A stretch of 64,000 nucleotides of DNA, taken from Actinomycetes bacterium. GTDB taxonomy: Bacteria; Actinomycetota; Thermoleophilia; BMS3ABIN01. Below are positions 1 through 9,843 of this stretch, piece by piece (position 1 is the first letter of the stretch; every line of letters begins with the position of its first letter). The position numbers and the translations under genes are program-made. The notes beneath the pieces were generated by a model, which had not been told where the DNA came from, did not search any database, and saw nothing but the letters and a program-made list of their open reading frames with translations. The stretch spans positions 1 through 64,000 of the forward strand of contig JAJYLW010000001.1 in NCBI GenBank assembly GCA_021787475.1, written 5' to 3'.

Positions 1-827
1 AGTATTTTTGGTATTACAATGCCTTCCGGGCACGGCTGGCAGTATTCGCAGCGGCGGCAGAATGTGCTGCCCAGCTGGCTGGCGTTTTCTAACAGTTCAT
101 CTTCCTCGGCCACTGACAGGGGCTTGAACTGCCTGGCAACCTCCAGATTGGCTTCAACTTCAGCCACGTTTTTCATCCCCACCAGCACCGCGTCAGTTGT
201 GGTATTGAGGCAAAAACGGATGCCCAGCGCCGGGTCATCAAGTGTGCCGCCGCAAACAGGCTTCATTGCAATGATGCCAACGTCAAGCTGCCGCGCCAGC
301 GGCAGCAGCTCTTCCTCCGATTCGCGGTCAACAACGTTAACAGGCGCCATCACCGTATCAAACTGGCCGGTTCTTATCGCCTCCACCAGCACGGACGGCC
401 GGTGGCCGGTTACGCCTATAAAGCGCACTTTCCCAGCCTGCTGCGCTTTCTTTAGCGCCTCCAGGGCGCCGCCCGGGGCGAGCACCTTATTCAGCTGCTC
501 CCTGGACTGGATGGCATGAACTTGATAAATGTCAATGTAATCCGTCCGGAACCGGGACAGGCTCTGATCTATCGCCTTGCTCATTTCTCTGGCGCCGCGC
601 GCGGGAGACTTTGTCGCCATCACAAACTGGTCCCGGCCTTGCTCAAGCGCCCGGCTCAGCTTAGCCTCGCTGTCTCCATAACCCTCAGCGGTATCGGCAA
701 AATTGATGCCGCCCGCCAGGCAGGCGGCGATAACTTCACGCGCCTGCAGGAGCGGGATTTTCATTAAAGGGATCCCGCCCAAGCCGATCGGGGAGACTTC
801 CAGATTTGTTCGTCCAAGCCGCGCCAT
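1..827 (-). CDS. Aldo/keto reductase with C-terminal ferredoxin-like Cys cluster (3' end cut by window edge)
   Basis: Reverse-strand translation from ATG at 827: MARLGRTNLEVSPIGLGGIPLMKIPLLQAREVIAACLAGGINFADTAEGYGDSEAKLSRAL...; ends ...FCRRCEYCQPCPEGIVIPK. Absent from the ORF track because it runs off the edge. Confidence 0.9.
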   Translation of the reverse strand, partial: MARLGRTNLEVSPIGLGGIPLMKIPLLQAREVIAACLAGGINFADTAEGYGDSEAKLSRALEQGRDQFVMATKSPARGAREMSKAIDQSLSRFRTDYIDIYQVHAIQSREQLNKVLAPGGALEALKKAQQAGKVRFIGVTGHRPSVLVEAIRTGQFDTVMAPVNVVDRESEEELLPLARQLDVGIIAMKPVCGGTLDDPALGIRFCLNTTTDAVLVGMKNVAEVEANLEVARQFKPLSVAEEDELLENASQLGSTFCRRCEYCQPCPEGIVIPKI

Positions 828-935
828 GGGTTAAAAGAGAGATTGCCACCCTCCTGGTTAGCGTACCATAAAAAAGGAGCATCGGCCCGTGACGCCGGAG
901 CCTTGACAGGCGGGAATACGGCGGCCGCGGTTTTG

Positions 936-2369
936 TCAGTCAACCGCTTCTTCCGGTCGGCTTTCCCTGCCAATCAGCATGCTGCCGGCCGCTACCCCAA
1001 TGTAGATCACAAGACCCGCCGCCAACGACAGCCACAAGCCCAGCGGCGACGCCAGCAAGGCGGCGCCCGCCATCAGCAGGCCGCCGCCAACCGGCAGCAG
1101 GAACGCCCCCTTCAGACCATGGCCGGCCGCCAGGATAAACCGCCGCAGCAGCCAGTGCACCTGGACCAGCCATGCGGTGGTGGCGATAACCATGGCTGCG
1201 GCCGCGCCCTTGACGCCAAAGAAATGGATGAGGATAAAATCCATCACAACAATTACAAGCGCCGTAACAACCGTAGTCACGGTCGCCCGCCTCTCCCGGT
1301 CTGTGACAACGAGGGCGTTGAAGCCCACGGTGACCATCACCAGCGGTGGAATCGACCAGATCAATATTTGCAGAGCGATGACTGAATTGCCGTAAGCAGT
1401 TGGCATCAGAAGGCGGAATAAAGGCCCGGCCGTCATGGTGACGACAAAAGCCACCGGCACCCCGGCGATGCCCACCAGCCGGTACCAGAACCAGTTGATC
1501 CGCTCTGCGGCTTCCGGCTCCTCGGCAAATCGGCGCGTTAACCCGGGAAGCAGCGTCCGGGACAGTACGATCGGCGCCCAGACGAAAAAGGAGAAAAAAG
1601 AATAAGCCGCGTTATAAATGCCAACATCGGTGTCACCGCGCAGCGCCTCCATTATCAGCGTGTCGGCGCGGAAGTAAACCATGGTGGCGATGGCGCCCAC
1701 GGCAAAGGGAACCGTGCCTCGCGCGAAGGCGACCATCTGCGCCCGGGAACTCCTGAAGGAAAATGACGTCAGCCGCAGGGTAGCGAAGGCCATCCGCAGG
1801 ACGCTCTCGACGACCATCCCCAGCAGGAACGCCGCCGTTACGGCGACCACCGAGTAACCCAGTCTGAGCGCCGCGAAACCGGCAGCCAGGTAGACCAACC
1901 GGCCCGCAACCGCAAAAAACGCCGATGCGCCAAACCGCTTGAATGCCGTAAAGATCGTGTCGGTTGTAAATATGAACGAGGAGACAAAAGCCGCCGCCAG
2001 GCCCAGCAGGAGCACATCCCTCCTGACCGGCTCCGGCCTTAAGGCCACCAGAATCACTAACGCCACAGCCGTCAATATCACCGAAGCAACCAGTTGCAGC
2101 GCCAGGATAATTCCTGCTGTCCGGGACCGGTTTTCCGCCTCCCGCACCAGCGTGCGGGCACCGTAGCGCGAGAGGCCGAAGTCCCCCAATGCAGACAGCA
2201 TGTCAATTGTGGCCAGCGTAAAGGCAAAGACGCCAAACAGCGACGCCCCCAGAGTGGCAGATGCATAAAGCAGGAAGGGTAGCGAAGCCAGGCGCGCGAA
2301 CAGGCGCGCCAGAAGCAAGTAGCCGGAGTGGCGCAAAATCTCAAAATGTTCGGAAGTTCTCTTTTTCAT
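936..2369 (-). CDS. Polysaccharide flippase (Wzx/MATE-like oligosaccharide transporter)
   Basis: 477 aa, about 12-14 hydrophobic segments, FARLASLPFLLYASATLGASLFGVFAFTLA type N-terminus typical of Wzx flippases. Confidence 0.85.
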   Translation of the reverse strand: MKKRTSEHFEILRHSGYLLLARLFARLASLPFLLYASATLGASLFGVFAFTLATIDMLSALGDFGLSRYGARTLVREAENRSRTAGIILALQLVASVILTAVALVILVALRPEPVRRDVLLLGLAAAFVSSFIFTTDTIFTAFKRFGASAFFAVAGRLVYLAAGFAALRLGYSVVAVTAAFLLGMVVESVLRMAFATLRLTSFSFRSSRAQMVAFARGTVPFAVGAIATMVYFRADTLIMEALRGDTDVGIYNAAYSFFSFFVWAPIVLSRTLLPGLTRRFAEEPEAAERINWFWYRLVGIAGVPVAFVVTMTAGPLFRLLMPTAYGNSVIALQILIWSIPPLVMVTVGFNALVVTDRERRATVTTVVTALVIVVMDFILIHFFGVKGAAAAMVIATTAWLVQVHWLLRRFILAAGHGLKGAFLLPVGGGLLMAGAALLASPLGLWLSLAAGLVIYIGVAAGSMLIGRESRPEEAVD

Positions 2370-3886
2370 CGAAGATTATCTTCGGCTTCGCCTGTCCGGG
2401 TGACCGGACTAACTCCTGCAGGCGGCGCCGACAGTAATATAAGATTGTTTCGACCGCTTTCATATCTAAAAACGTAAGCGCCATCAAGCAGGCTTTTGTC
2501 GCATTTGTCGCCCTCGACGCAGACGCGAATGTCGTTGCGCTGATACTCGATTCTAAGCGCGGGCTCCAGGGTCAAGTTCTGGAAGAGCAGGTAGCCCGAC
2601 ATCACCGGAATGCCCCGGTAATAGAAAACGGCGCCCGGCTTTGGCTGAGGCACGAGGCGCTGCGTCTGCGCCAGGATATAGCCGCTGACAGCAGCCGCCC
2701 GCTCCCAGGGCTGATTGTTCCTGTGAATGGCCCAGACGTCGAAAATTGCCAGGCAACTTAAAACTGTCACGGCAATGTATAGCAGCCTCTTTAACGAGAA
2801 TATGTCAAACAGCATGATTATTATCATTGCTATAAAAGCAAAATATGGTATGAAGAAATAGCGGCTGGTGGCCAGGCTCTGGGGGACGCCGGTGATGAAG
2901 ACAAATGGAAAAACCGGCGCCAGCGAGATGAGAAAAAACAGGCCGAAAAAAATGATGGCGCGGCGCGAAGACTGCCGCCGCGGTTTGAGCAGAGCGCGCA
3001 GCAGGCCGGCGCCAAGCAGGCCCGCCACCAGGAAAAAAGCAAGCGCCCAGGCAGCGCGGTCCGGTCCGGTTTCAAGCCAGCTTAAGGGAAACAGGAAGGC
3101 GAATGCGGAGTGATAAGAGGCGCGCAGGGACGGCCTGCCAACTACGGATGTGGCGCCTCCTATCCCCCCGAGCACGGCAAACCTTAATGACAGGTAAACA
3201 AAAAACACGCCCAGCAGCGGCAGCCAGCGGCGGGGGGCGGCCCGGAAACCGGGCCGCCCCCCCTTTCCTGCTTTCTGCCCGACGCCATGATAGATGATTT
3301 CCATTATCGGGATCATCACCACCAGGATCATTGCCGGCTCTTTTATCATCATGGCCGCAAGAGCCAGCAGCAGCGCCAAGAGATAGGCCCGCGGGCTCCC
3401 GTCCCTGAGAAAAATATAATAAAACCCCAGCGACATTAGCATGAAGCTCAGGGCAGCCAGGTCAAAACGCACTGCTGACCAGGTTACAGACTCAACGTCA
3501 ATTGGGGCAAGCGCAAACAGGAGCGCGGCGAAAAAAGCAGTCAGGCGCCGCTGGCCAAGCAGTTGCAGCAGCCAGAAAAGCAGGCAGGCGTCAAGGGCAA
3601 GCAGTCCGAGGCTGAAAATGTGCGAGGGCAGGGCATCGATGCCAAATAAGCGCCATTGCAACCAGTAGAAGAGTTCGCCCAGCGGCCGGAAATAAATTAT
3701 CTGGGCGTAGGCCAGACGCCACAATTGCAGGATGCCGATATTCTTGACTTGGCCCAGCAGCCAGTAGTCGTCACGGATAAGCGGGTCCCGGATGATGGGC
3801 GCATAAGCAAGGAAAACGGCGGTAAAAAGAAAAAAGAAAACTGGAATGTAATCTTTTTTCGCGGATACGGGCCCGGGGAGGTTCAT
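2366..3886 (-). CDS. Polytopic membrane GT-C type glycosyltransferase (Tmtc/PMT-like)
   Basis: 506 aa; DPLIRDDYWLLGQV...FRPLGELFYWLQWRLFG motif in the first luminal loop; 4-bp overlap with the next gene. Confidence 0.65.
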   Translation of the reverse strand: MNLPGPVSAKKDYIPVFFFLFTAVFLAYAPIIRDPLIRDDYWLLGQVKNIGILQLWRLAYAQIIYFRPLGELFYWLQWRLFGIDALPSHIFSLGLLALDACLLFWLLQLLGQRRLTAFFAALLFALAPIDVESVTWSAVRFDLAALSFMLMSLGFYYIFLRDGSPRAYLLALLLALAAMMIKEPAMILVVMIPIMEIIYHGVGQKAGKGGRPGFRAAPRRWLPLLGVFFVYLSLRFAVLGGIGGATSVVGRPSLRASYHSAFAFLFPLSWLETGPDRAAWALAFFLVAGLLGAGLLRALLKPRRQSSRRAIIFFGLFFLISLAPVFPFVFITGVPQSLATSRYFFIPYFAFIAMIIIMLFDIFSLKRLLYIAVTVLSCLAIFDVWAIHRNNQPWERAAAVSGYILAQTQRLVPQPKPGAVFYYRGIPVMSGYLLFQNLTLEPALRIEYQRNDIRVCVEGDKCDKSLLDGAYVFRYESGRNNLILLSAPPAGVSPVTRTGEAEDNLR

Positions 3887-3965
3887 TTTTACGGCCTGTC
3901 ATTTTTGCCGGGGGAGCAATCCATAATTGGGCTTATCTTAGCTCTTCCCTTCCCGGCTGCCAATC

Positions 3966-4029
3966 AGAGCCTATCCCGGCAGGCGTATCCTGTTGCGGCC
4001 CGCCGCGATTACCTACCGGGGCAAGCTCT
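3966..4029. repeat. Repeat family I, copy A
   Basis: AGAGCCTATCCCGGCAGGCGTATC...CGCCGCGATTACCTACCGGGGCAAGCTCT. Confidence 0.65.
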
Positions 4030-4143
4030 TGGCATTTCTGGCGGCCTTATATTTGGCGGAGCGGCGCCTGGCAGATCGTTGGCGTCCTGCGCATGATCAT
4101 GCCTTGTCGGGGGTAAGAGATCAGGAGAACCGGAGGTGGAAAA

Positions 4144-4344
4144 ATGGATTACCGTGACCTTGAGCTTGAGTTAAGGAGAGAAGCCTCGGCGGTAGTGGAA
4201 AAAGGCGGTGGCTGGAGCGCCGCCGAGGTTGCGTCGAAGCTGGAGGAAATCGCGTTTAAGCTGAGCCAGATCCGGCGCCGGCAAGAGACCGGCATCAACG
4301 CCTCGATGGGAAAGCGGTCGGGGAGAAAGCCGGAAACGCTCTAG
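4144..4344 (+). CDS. Small hypothetical protein (66 aa, helical, charged)
   Basis: Strong RBS (accGGAGGtggaaaaATG); followed by a GC-rich hairpin. Confidence 0.55.
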   Translation: MDYRDLELELRREASAVVEKGGGWSAAEVASKLEEIAFKLSQIRRRQETGINASMGKRSGRKPETL

Positions 4345-4355
4345 CTTAAAAAACA

Positions 4356-4395
4356 GGCTCCGGACAACCTTCGGCTATTAGGCTGTCCCGGAGCC
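4356..4395 (+). terminator. Terminator-like hairpin
   Basis: GGCTCCGGACA...TGTCCCGGAGCC just after the stop of the 66-aa ORF; one bulged C, no U-tract. Confidence 0.4.
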
Positions 4396-4631
4396 GCCGC
4401 TCTTATGACAAGAAAAACTTGAGAGAACTAAACTAATTTTACATAAGAAAGTTAAAAAAACATGATGCGAATTGAGCATTTCTCTGGTGGCAAATAATCA
4501 AATGTCACTTTTTTTCAGCTGGCTTATCGATTCTCCCCGAAATTTAAATGTTGATATGACAACGTTTATATTATTTTGATTCGGAACTTATTAGTTTGCC
4601 TGAACAGCGTTGTGTGCGGAGATTAAACCTC

Positions 4632-4735
4632 CCAAAGGCAGGCTGAAAGCCTGCCATCTACCAAAGCCTGGCATCTACAGAACGGCGGTAGGCACAGGCC
4701 TCCAGGCCTGTGCAGATAAAAACCTGCCGTCTGCC
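4632..4735. repeat. Repeat family II composite
   Basis: cccaaaggcaggctgaaagcctgccatctacc; GGCACAGGCC-TCCA-GGCCTGTGC; ataaaaacctgcc. Confidence 0.8.
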
Positions 4736-4750
4736 TATGCGTCTAAACTG

Positions 4751-6235
4751 TTACCCCGGGTTAGCAGCGCTGCGCATGCCCTTAAGCAACCACCAGTCCA
4801 GGGGAAGTCCCCAGAACTGTCGCCGGCAACGGGCGGAGCTGATTACACTCGCCGCCGCAACGTAGGCATGACGCATAAGGCTGCGGGAGGCGCGGCGGCG
4901 CACCCATTCGGAGGGATAACCGTAAACCAGGTAGAACTCGCGCTGGCGCTGGCGGTTCTGGAAGCTCTTGCTCATCCAGGGCAGGCTGCCCGCAACCGTG
5001 CTAAAGGAAGCCCACTCTTCCAGCGACTGCGGCTGTTTCAGGCCCAGGCGGGCCGCCTTGTCATAAAGAGCGTTCCCGGGAGTGGGCGCGTAAAAATGAA
5101 GCTGCGAGTTGTATTCGCCGACGATCTTTGATACCTCTTCCATCACTCGCCAGGTCTCCTCGATCTCAGCCTCGGCCTCCCCCGGGAAGCCGACGATGAA
5201 GCTGTAGGTAATCTTGATGTCGTGCCTGGAAGCTACGCGAGCAGCAGTGAGAATGTCCTCCGGACTAATATCTTTATGCATTGCCTCAAGCTGTGACTCG
5301 GAGCCACTCTCGGCGCCGACCAGGAATGCCCACAGCCCGCTTTCCTTGAGGATGTCAAAGGTGTCACCGGAGAACTTGCCCAACTGCGGCGCCCTGGCAT
5401 TGGCCGCCCAGCCCAGCTTAAGCCCCCGCTCGACCATGCCGACGGAGATCTCGCGCGCCCGCTGCTCCTTGACAAAATAGGTTGAATCGAAATACATGAT
5501 GCCGTTGACGTCGAGAGAGCTTTTGAGAAACTCCAGATCCGCCAGCACCCGGTCTGGCTTGTATGCCCGCCAGGCGCGCCCGTAGACCAGGGGCTCGGCG
5601 CAGAACTGGCAGCGCGCCGGGCAGCCCTGGCTGGAGACATAATTGATGGCGCGGCTGCCGACGTGCATATTGTTCAGGTACTGCCGGGGATTTCTCAGTT
5701 TTTCGTATGGCAGCCGGGGAAATTCGTTAATGTCCGCCACCGGCCGGTCCGGATTCGAAACCGTCTCGCCGCCACGGGTAAAGGTGACGCCGTCAATATC
5801 AGCAAAGTCCTCGCCCTGACTGACCTTGCCGGCCAGCTCCAGCATCGTCAACTCGCCCTGGCCGCGCACCACGGCGTCGACGAACCGGTTCTGGCTGGTC
5901 TGCTCCGGTAGGATGGAAGGATGGTAGCCGCCCCAGACAACGGGCAGTTTGAGCCCGGCGGCGCGCACCGCCCGCGCCGCTTCCAGGCCAAAATGAATCT
6001 GCGGCCCGGTCATGCAGCTGATGCCCAGCAGCGCCGCGCCGCGGCATTCTTCCAACAGCAGCTTTAGCGGCTGCAGCTCGACGTTGGCGTCGATTAACGC
6101 TACGTCATATCCCTCGGCAAACAGCGGCGCCGATGCCGCCAGGATCGGCAGCGGCGCCCAGGTCCAGGGGTGATATTGCACGCCAAAATGATTGCGGGGA
6201 TAAAAAAGAACTATTTTTTTGGAAGCGCTTATCAC
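4751..6235 (-). CDS. B12-binding domain radical SAM protein
   Basis: N-terminal Rossmann-like region (GISCMTGPQIHFGLEAARAVRAAGLKLPVVWGGYHPSILPEQ) and CPARCQFC radical SAM cluster. Confidence 0.9.
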   Translation of the reverse strand: MISASKKIVLFYPRNHFGVQYHPWTWAPLPILAASAPLFAEGYDVALIDANVELQPLKLLLEECRGAALLGISCMTGPQIHFGLEAARAVRAAGLKLPVVWGGYHPSILPEQTSQNRFVDAVVRGQGELTMLELAGKVSQGEDFADIDGVTFTRGGETVSNPDRPVADINEFPRLPYEKLRNPRQYLNNMHVGSRAINYVSSQGCPARCQFCAEPLVYGRAWRAYKPDRVLADLEFLKSSLDVNGIMYFDSTYFVKEQRAREISVGMVERGLKLGWAANARAPQLGKFSGDTFDILKESGLWAFLVGAESGSESQLEAMHKDISPEDILTAARVASRHDIKITYSFIVGFPGEAEAEIEETWRVMEEVSKIVGEYNSQLHFYAPTPGNALYDKAARLGLKQPQSLEEWASFSTVAGSLPWMSKSFQNRQRQREFYLVYGYPSEWVRRRASRSLMRHAYVAAASVISSARCRRQFWGLPLDWWLLKGMRSAANPG

Positions 6236-6279
6236 TACCTTAGTTTAGCCCAGATTCGCGCCTAGCGCGCCGGCCGGGC

Positions 6280-7944
6280 TCAAGCTGGCTGCAGCTGGAA
6301 AATCAGCGTCTCCTGGCTGGTGCCCGGCCGCACCCGGTCCACCAGTTTCCACTCCGGATGCTGAGATGGTGACTGCAACAGCCGGGCCAGCGTCGGCCGC
6401 CAATCGGCCAGTTCCTCTTTGCTGATCACAAGATAATCAATGTGTTGATACCTTGCGTAAGCAGTAGTTTTATCATAACTATCATAAGGGAGCAGGTATG
6501 CAGTGCCTCCAGAGTAGTATGCGGCGCTGTATTCCCGGCTCAGGATCCGCTTGCCCCCGCCTGTTGTTTGCTTGATATATTCACCGGCGTCCTTATAACC
6601 AACAGGATAACTTTGCTTAACCACCGTCACGGCCGAAAAAAGCAATAAGGGAAGCAAGACTATCACTCCGATTATCCAAGGCGCCCACCTCTGCAGGAAC
6701 GGCTGCGAGCGCTGGCCAAAATTAAGCGCGATCGTCTTCCTGCCCCATTCCTCTATCCTTTTCCATCCTTCCGCCACCCAGATCATTATCAGCGGCACAA
6801 ACGGCATGAAGAAGCGGTCGTGGGCGTACATGGCCAAAATTAACAAGGCCGGAGCCATCATTAACAGAAGATACCCCACCCCGGCCGCCCTGCGGCGCGT
6901 CCAGGCACCGGCAAACAGGCCGAGGCCCAGCAGTGGCAATAACCACAAAGGAATAATATTACCAAGCACCTGAGAGTAAAATTTGTACGTCTGCCGGGCG
7001 AATATCTTGGCGCTCAGCACAGGATAGCGGAAAAAAATTGTCAGAGGATCACCTTGGTTCTGAAGATCATATAACCTGATATGTCCATTACTTGAAATCT
7101 GCAGCTGATCTTTTTCCCAATCGAGCGTATTGAACCTTAGATTGTGGGTGGCCGCGTAGAAATTTCCCTGGGAAATTTTGCCGCTGTAGGTCCACTTGCC
7201 CAGTTGTGAGTGAAGGAAGATGATGTACGGAGCGGCAATCGTCAAAAATAACAGCACAAACAAAAGAAGAGATTTGCCAAGCTGCGACCAGGAGTGGCGG
7301 ACTAGGCCAACCATGATAGCCAGTCCCGCAAACACCACAACGTAATAAACCGCTTCAGGATCGGAAAGATAGGCAAACCCAAGCGAGACGCCTGTTAAAG
7401 TGCCATTTAACAAACCGCCACCACGGATCATGCGGAGCCCCAAAACTAGCGCCATCCCCAGAAAAAAAATGTACAGGCTTTCACTATAGATCCGGGACGA
7501 ATAATCAACAAATAGCGGCGTTACCGCCATCAGCGCCGCCGCCAACAGCCCCACCCGCTGACCGCTCAGCTCCCTGCCCAGCAGGTATGTCGGGATCAGA
7601 ATCAGGCTGCCGAACACTGTCACAATTATGTAGGCAGCCAGGATATAATTGCGCGCCAGCACGGCGAGGCCGGCAATAAAAAAAGAAGGCAGTGGCGAAA
7701 AATGGGTTGACGTTGAACCACTAATATCCAGCAATCCATGGCCACCGGCCAAATTCTCGGCCATGCGCACATAAGCAGTTTCATCCAGCTGGATCATGGG
7801 GCGAGTCAGCGCTGCCACCGCGCGGATCGCCAAGGCGCCCAGCACCAGTAAAAACAGGATTCTGCCCGGCGTCAAAAACGATATTTTTTTCTTGGTGCTC
7901 GTGTTTTCCGCTTTAGTCCAGTGTTGGCGCAGCGCCTTAGTCAT
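6280..7944 (-). CDS. GT39-like (ArnT/PMT family) membrane glycosyltransferase
   Basis: 554 aa polytopic; IQLDETAYVRMAENLAGGHGL motif in the first extracytoplasmic loop. Confidence 0.8.
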   Translation of the reverse strand: MTKALRQHWTKAENTSTKKKISFLTPGRILFLLVLGALAIRAVAALTRPMIQLDETAYVRMAENLAGGHGLLDISGSTSTHFSPLPSFFIAGLAVLARNYILAAYIIVTVFGSLILIPTYLLGRELSGQRVGLLAAALMAVTPLFVDYSSRIYSESLYIFFLGMALVLGLRMIRGGGLLNGTLTGVSLGFAYLSDPEAVYYVVVFAGLAIMVGLVRHSWSQLGKSLLLFVLLFLTIAAPYIIFLHSQLGKWTYSGKISQGNFYAATHNLRFNTLDWEKDQLQISSNGHIRLYDLQNQGDPLTIFFRYPVLSAKIFARQTYKFYSQVLGNIIPLWLLPLLGLGLFAGAWTRRRAAGVGYLLLMMAPALLILAMYAHDRFFMPFVPLIMIWVAEGWKRIEEWGRKTIALNFGQRSQPFLQRWAPWIIGVIVLLPLLLFSAVTVVKQSYPVGYKDAGEYIKQTTGGGKRILSREYSAAYYSGGTAYLLPYDSYDKTTAYARYQHIDYLVISKEELADWRPTLARLLQSPSQHPEWKLVDRVRPGTSQETLIFQLQPA

Positions 7945-7956
7945 TAAATTGTAACG

Positions 7957-9843
7957 TCAAATGCACTGTTTTTGAAACAACCTGATTCCATCCTGGCTAA
8001 AAACAAGCCGGTAAGGACTTCCCGGCGCGGTCAAAAACCGGAAGGCGCCGGCGTCATTGTACATGCCGTTTCCAAATGGCTTCACCAGCACGTAATCTGC
8101 CTGCAGCCGGCCTGTTCCCTGCGGCAGCCGGTCCGGGCCCTTGGGCGCCTCCCAGAGCAGCGGGTCATAAAGGCCCCAGCGGGTGGGAATGTGCGACAGC
8201 GCCCGGCCGTCATTTGAGGCAAACGAGGCGCCCGGCGGCACCATCGCCAGCGCCCTGGTCAGGGCGGCGGCGTCGGCGGGTGGTCCCTTCGGCAGAAAAT
8301 TAACCCAGATATGAGCAGAAGCTGCTACCAGTATAGCGATTACCAGGGAGCCCGCCACAGCCGCGGTTTTCTCGCTGCCCGGCAGCCATTTTTGCGCCCG
8401 GCCGAGGAGGCCGGCCATCGTCAGCCAGAAGGCGGCAACGGCCAGCACCGAGTAATGGGCAATGCCGCCGGCAATCCCGGACGGATCAGTGCCCCTTAGA
8501 ATATTGATGCCGATGTTCGGCAGCGCAAACAGGCTGGCGAGGCCGCCAAGCGGCAGGACCAGGCCTTCAGGCGCAAGCAGGTTGTAAAGATAGCTTGTTT
8601 GCAAGCGTCTGACCTCCGCGATGGAATAAATCGGGTGGAATATCAAAGTCTTGATCATGGCCGTTGGGCCGTCGCCAAGATGGCCATAGTAAAGCGCGAA
8701 CATGTTGTGCACAATTGTCAGCTTGAAGATGATCAGCACCGCCGCTCCCCAGGCCACGCCCAGCGCCAGCGGCGCCAGCACCCACTTGCGGGGCCGGCGC
8801 TTTAGCAGTGCGTAGATGCCGAAAACCAGTGCCGCCGGGACAAAGTCCTCGCGCACCGAGATCGTGATCACCAGAAAAGTGAAGAAGAGACCGAAACGCC
8901 GCTCCAGAAAAAAGTAGAAAGCGGCAAAGAAGGGCGCGGCGACAAAGACGGTCTCGTATCCGGAAGTGAATGGCTGGGCGGCAATCTCGGGATGAAACAG
9001 AAAGGCTACCGCCAGCAGCAGGCTGGCTACGGCGCTGGCCGTAAGGCGGCGGACACAGTAAAAGAGAGGCAGGGCCGCCAGCGCCAGGGCCAGGACGCGC
9101 AGCATCAGATACGTCTGCGGCTCCTGCCGGAGGGCGTAGAAGGGCAGGACGAAGACGAGCAGGAAGGGCGAGACGTGCGTGCTTAGATAGGTGTTGGAAG
9201 TGATCTCCAACCCGGCCGAGTAAAAAATGTGGCCGCGCAGGCTGGCCCAAAGGGTCTGGTTGTACTGAGCCAGGTCGGCATGATAGAAGCTGTTGTACCA
9301 ATGGTATGACAGAAATGCCAAAGACGTGAAGGCAACGAAATAAAGCCCGGCCGCCGCCAGCAGCAGCCGCAAGGCGCGCCGCTCGATGTAGGCAACTACA
9401 GACGCCGTCCGCTTCCAAAAGAACAGCAATTTGAGAAGCACGCTGCCGGCCAGGGCCAGTCCCAGCAGCCAGGCCGCCAAAGCAAGGACATGATTTGAAG
9501 TGTGCCCCTTTATAAAAAGGCTGATCACCTGCTGACCAAAATACGGAGCGGAAATCGGCAGGATAACCAGCGGCAGCCAGGAGAGGGCAACCCTCCCGGA
9601 TACTTCTCGCCTTGGCCGTTCAAGCAGCCGCGCCAGCAGCAGCGTTTCCAGCAGCCATACAAGCAGCATTGCTGCAGCCGCCGGCGCCGCCAGGGCCCTG
9701 CCTGCGCCATGGTGCCCCAGCGCCCCCAGCACCGACCAGACAAATAGTCCCGTCCCGGCGGCAAAAATTGCCACCAGCGCCAGGGGCCAGTATTTGCGGA
9801 AAAAGCTCATCCGTATTTTTTTAATCGGTGGCATTTCAGCCAA
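7957..9843 (-). CDS. DUF2079-family polytopic membrane protein; likely start at ATG 9810
   Basis: YHADLAQYNQTLWASLRGHIFYSAGLEITSNTYLSTHVSPFLLV signature; ATG at 9808-9810 overlaps the upstream stop (ATGA). Confidence 0.8.
   Translation of the reverse strand: MAEMPPIKKIRMSFFRKYWPLALVAIFAAGTGLFVWSVLGALGHHGAGRALAAPAAAAMLLVWLLETLLLARLLERPRREVSGRVALSWLPLVILPISAPYFGQQVISLFIKGHTSNHVLALAAWLLGLALAGSVLLKLLFFWKRTASVVAYIERRALRLLLAAAGLYFVAFTSLAFLSYHWYNSFYHADLAQYNQTLWASLRGHIFYSAGLEITSNTYLSTHVSPFLLVFVLPFYALRQEPQTYLMLRVLALALAALPLFYCVRRLTASAVASLLLAVAFLFHPEIAAQPFTSGYETVFVAAPFFAAFYFFLERRFGLFFTFLVITISVREDFVPAALVFGIYALLKRRPRKWVLAPLALGVAWGAAVLIIFKLTIVHNMFALYYGHLGDGPTAMIKTLIFHPIYSIAEVRRLQTSYLYNLLAPEGLVLPLGGLASLFALPNIGINILRGTDPSGIAGGIAHYSVLAVAAFWLTMAGLLGRAQKWLPGSEKTAAVAGSLVIAILVAASAHIWVNFLPKGPPADAAALTRALAMVPPGASFASNDGRALSHIPTRWGLYDPLLWEAPKGPDRLPQGTGRLQADYVLVKPFGNGMYNDAGAFRFLTAPGSPYRLVFSQDGIRLFQKQCI

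Noticed and set aside
19-519. Plus-strand ORF of 166 aa
   Set aside because: Antisense to the aldo/keto reductase, whose reverse frame gives a clean family match; Ser/Arg-rich shadow translation.
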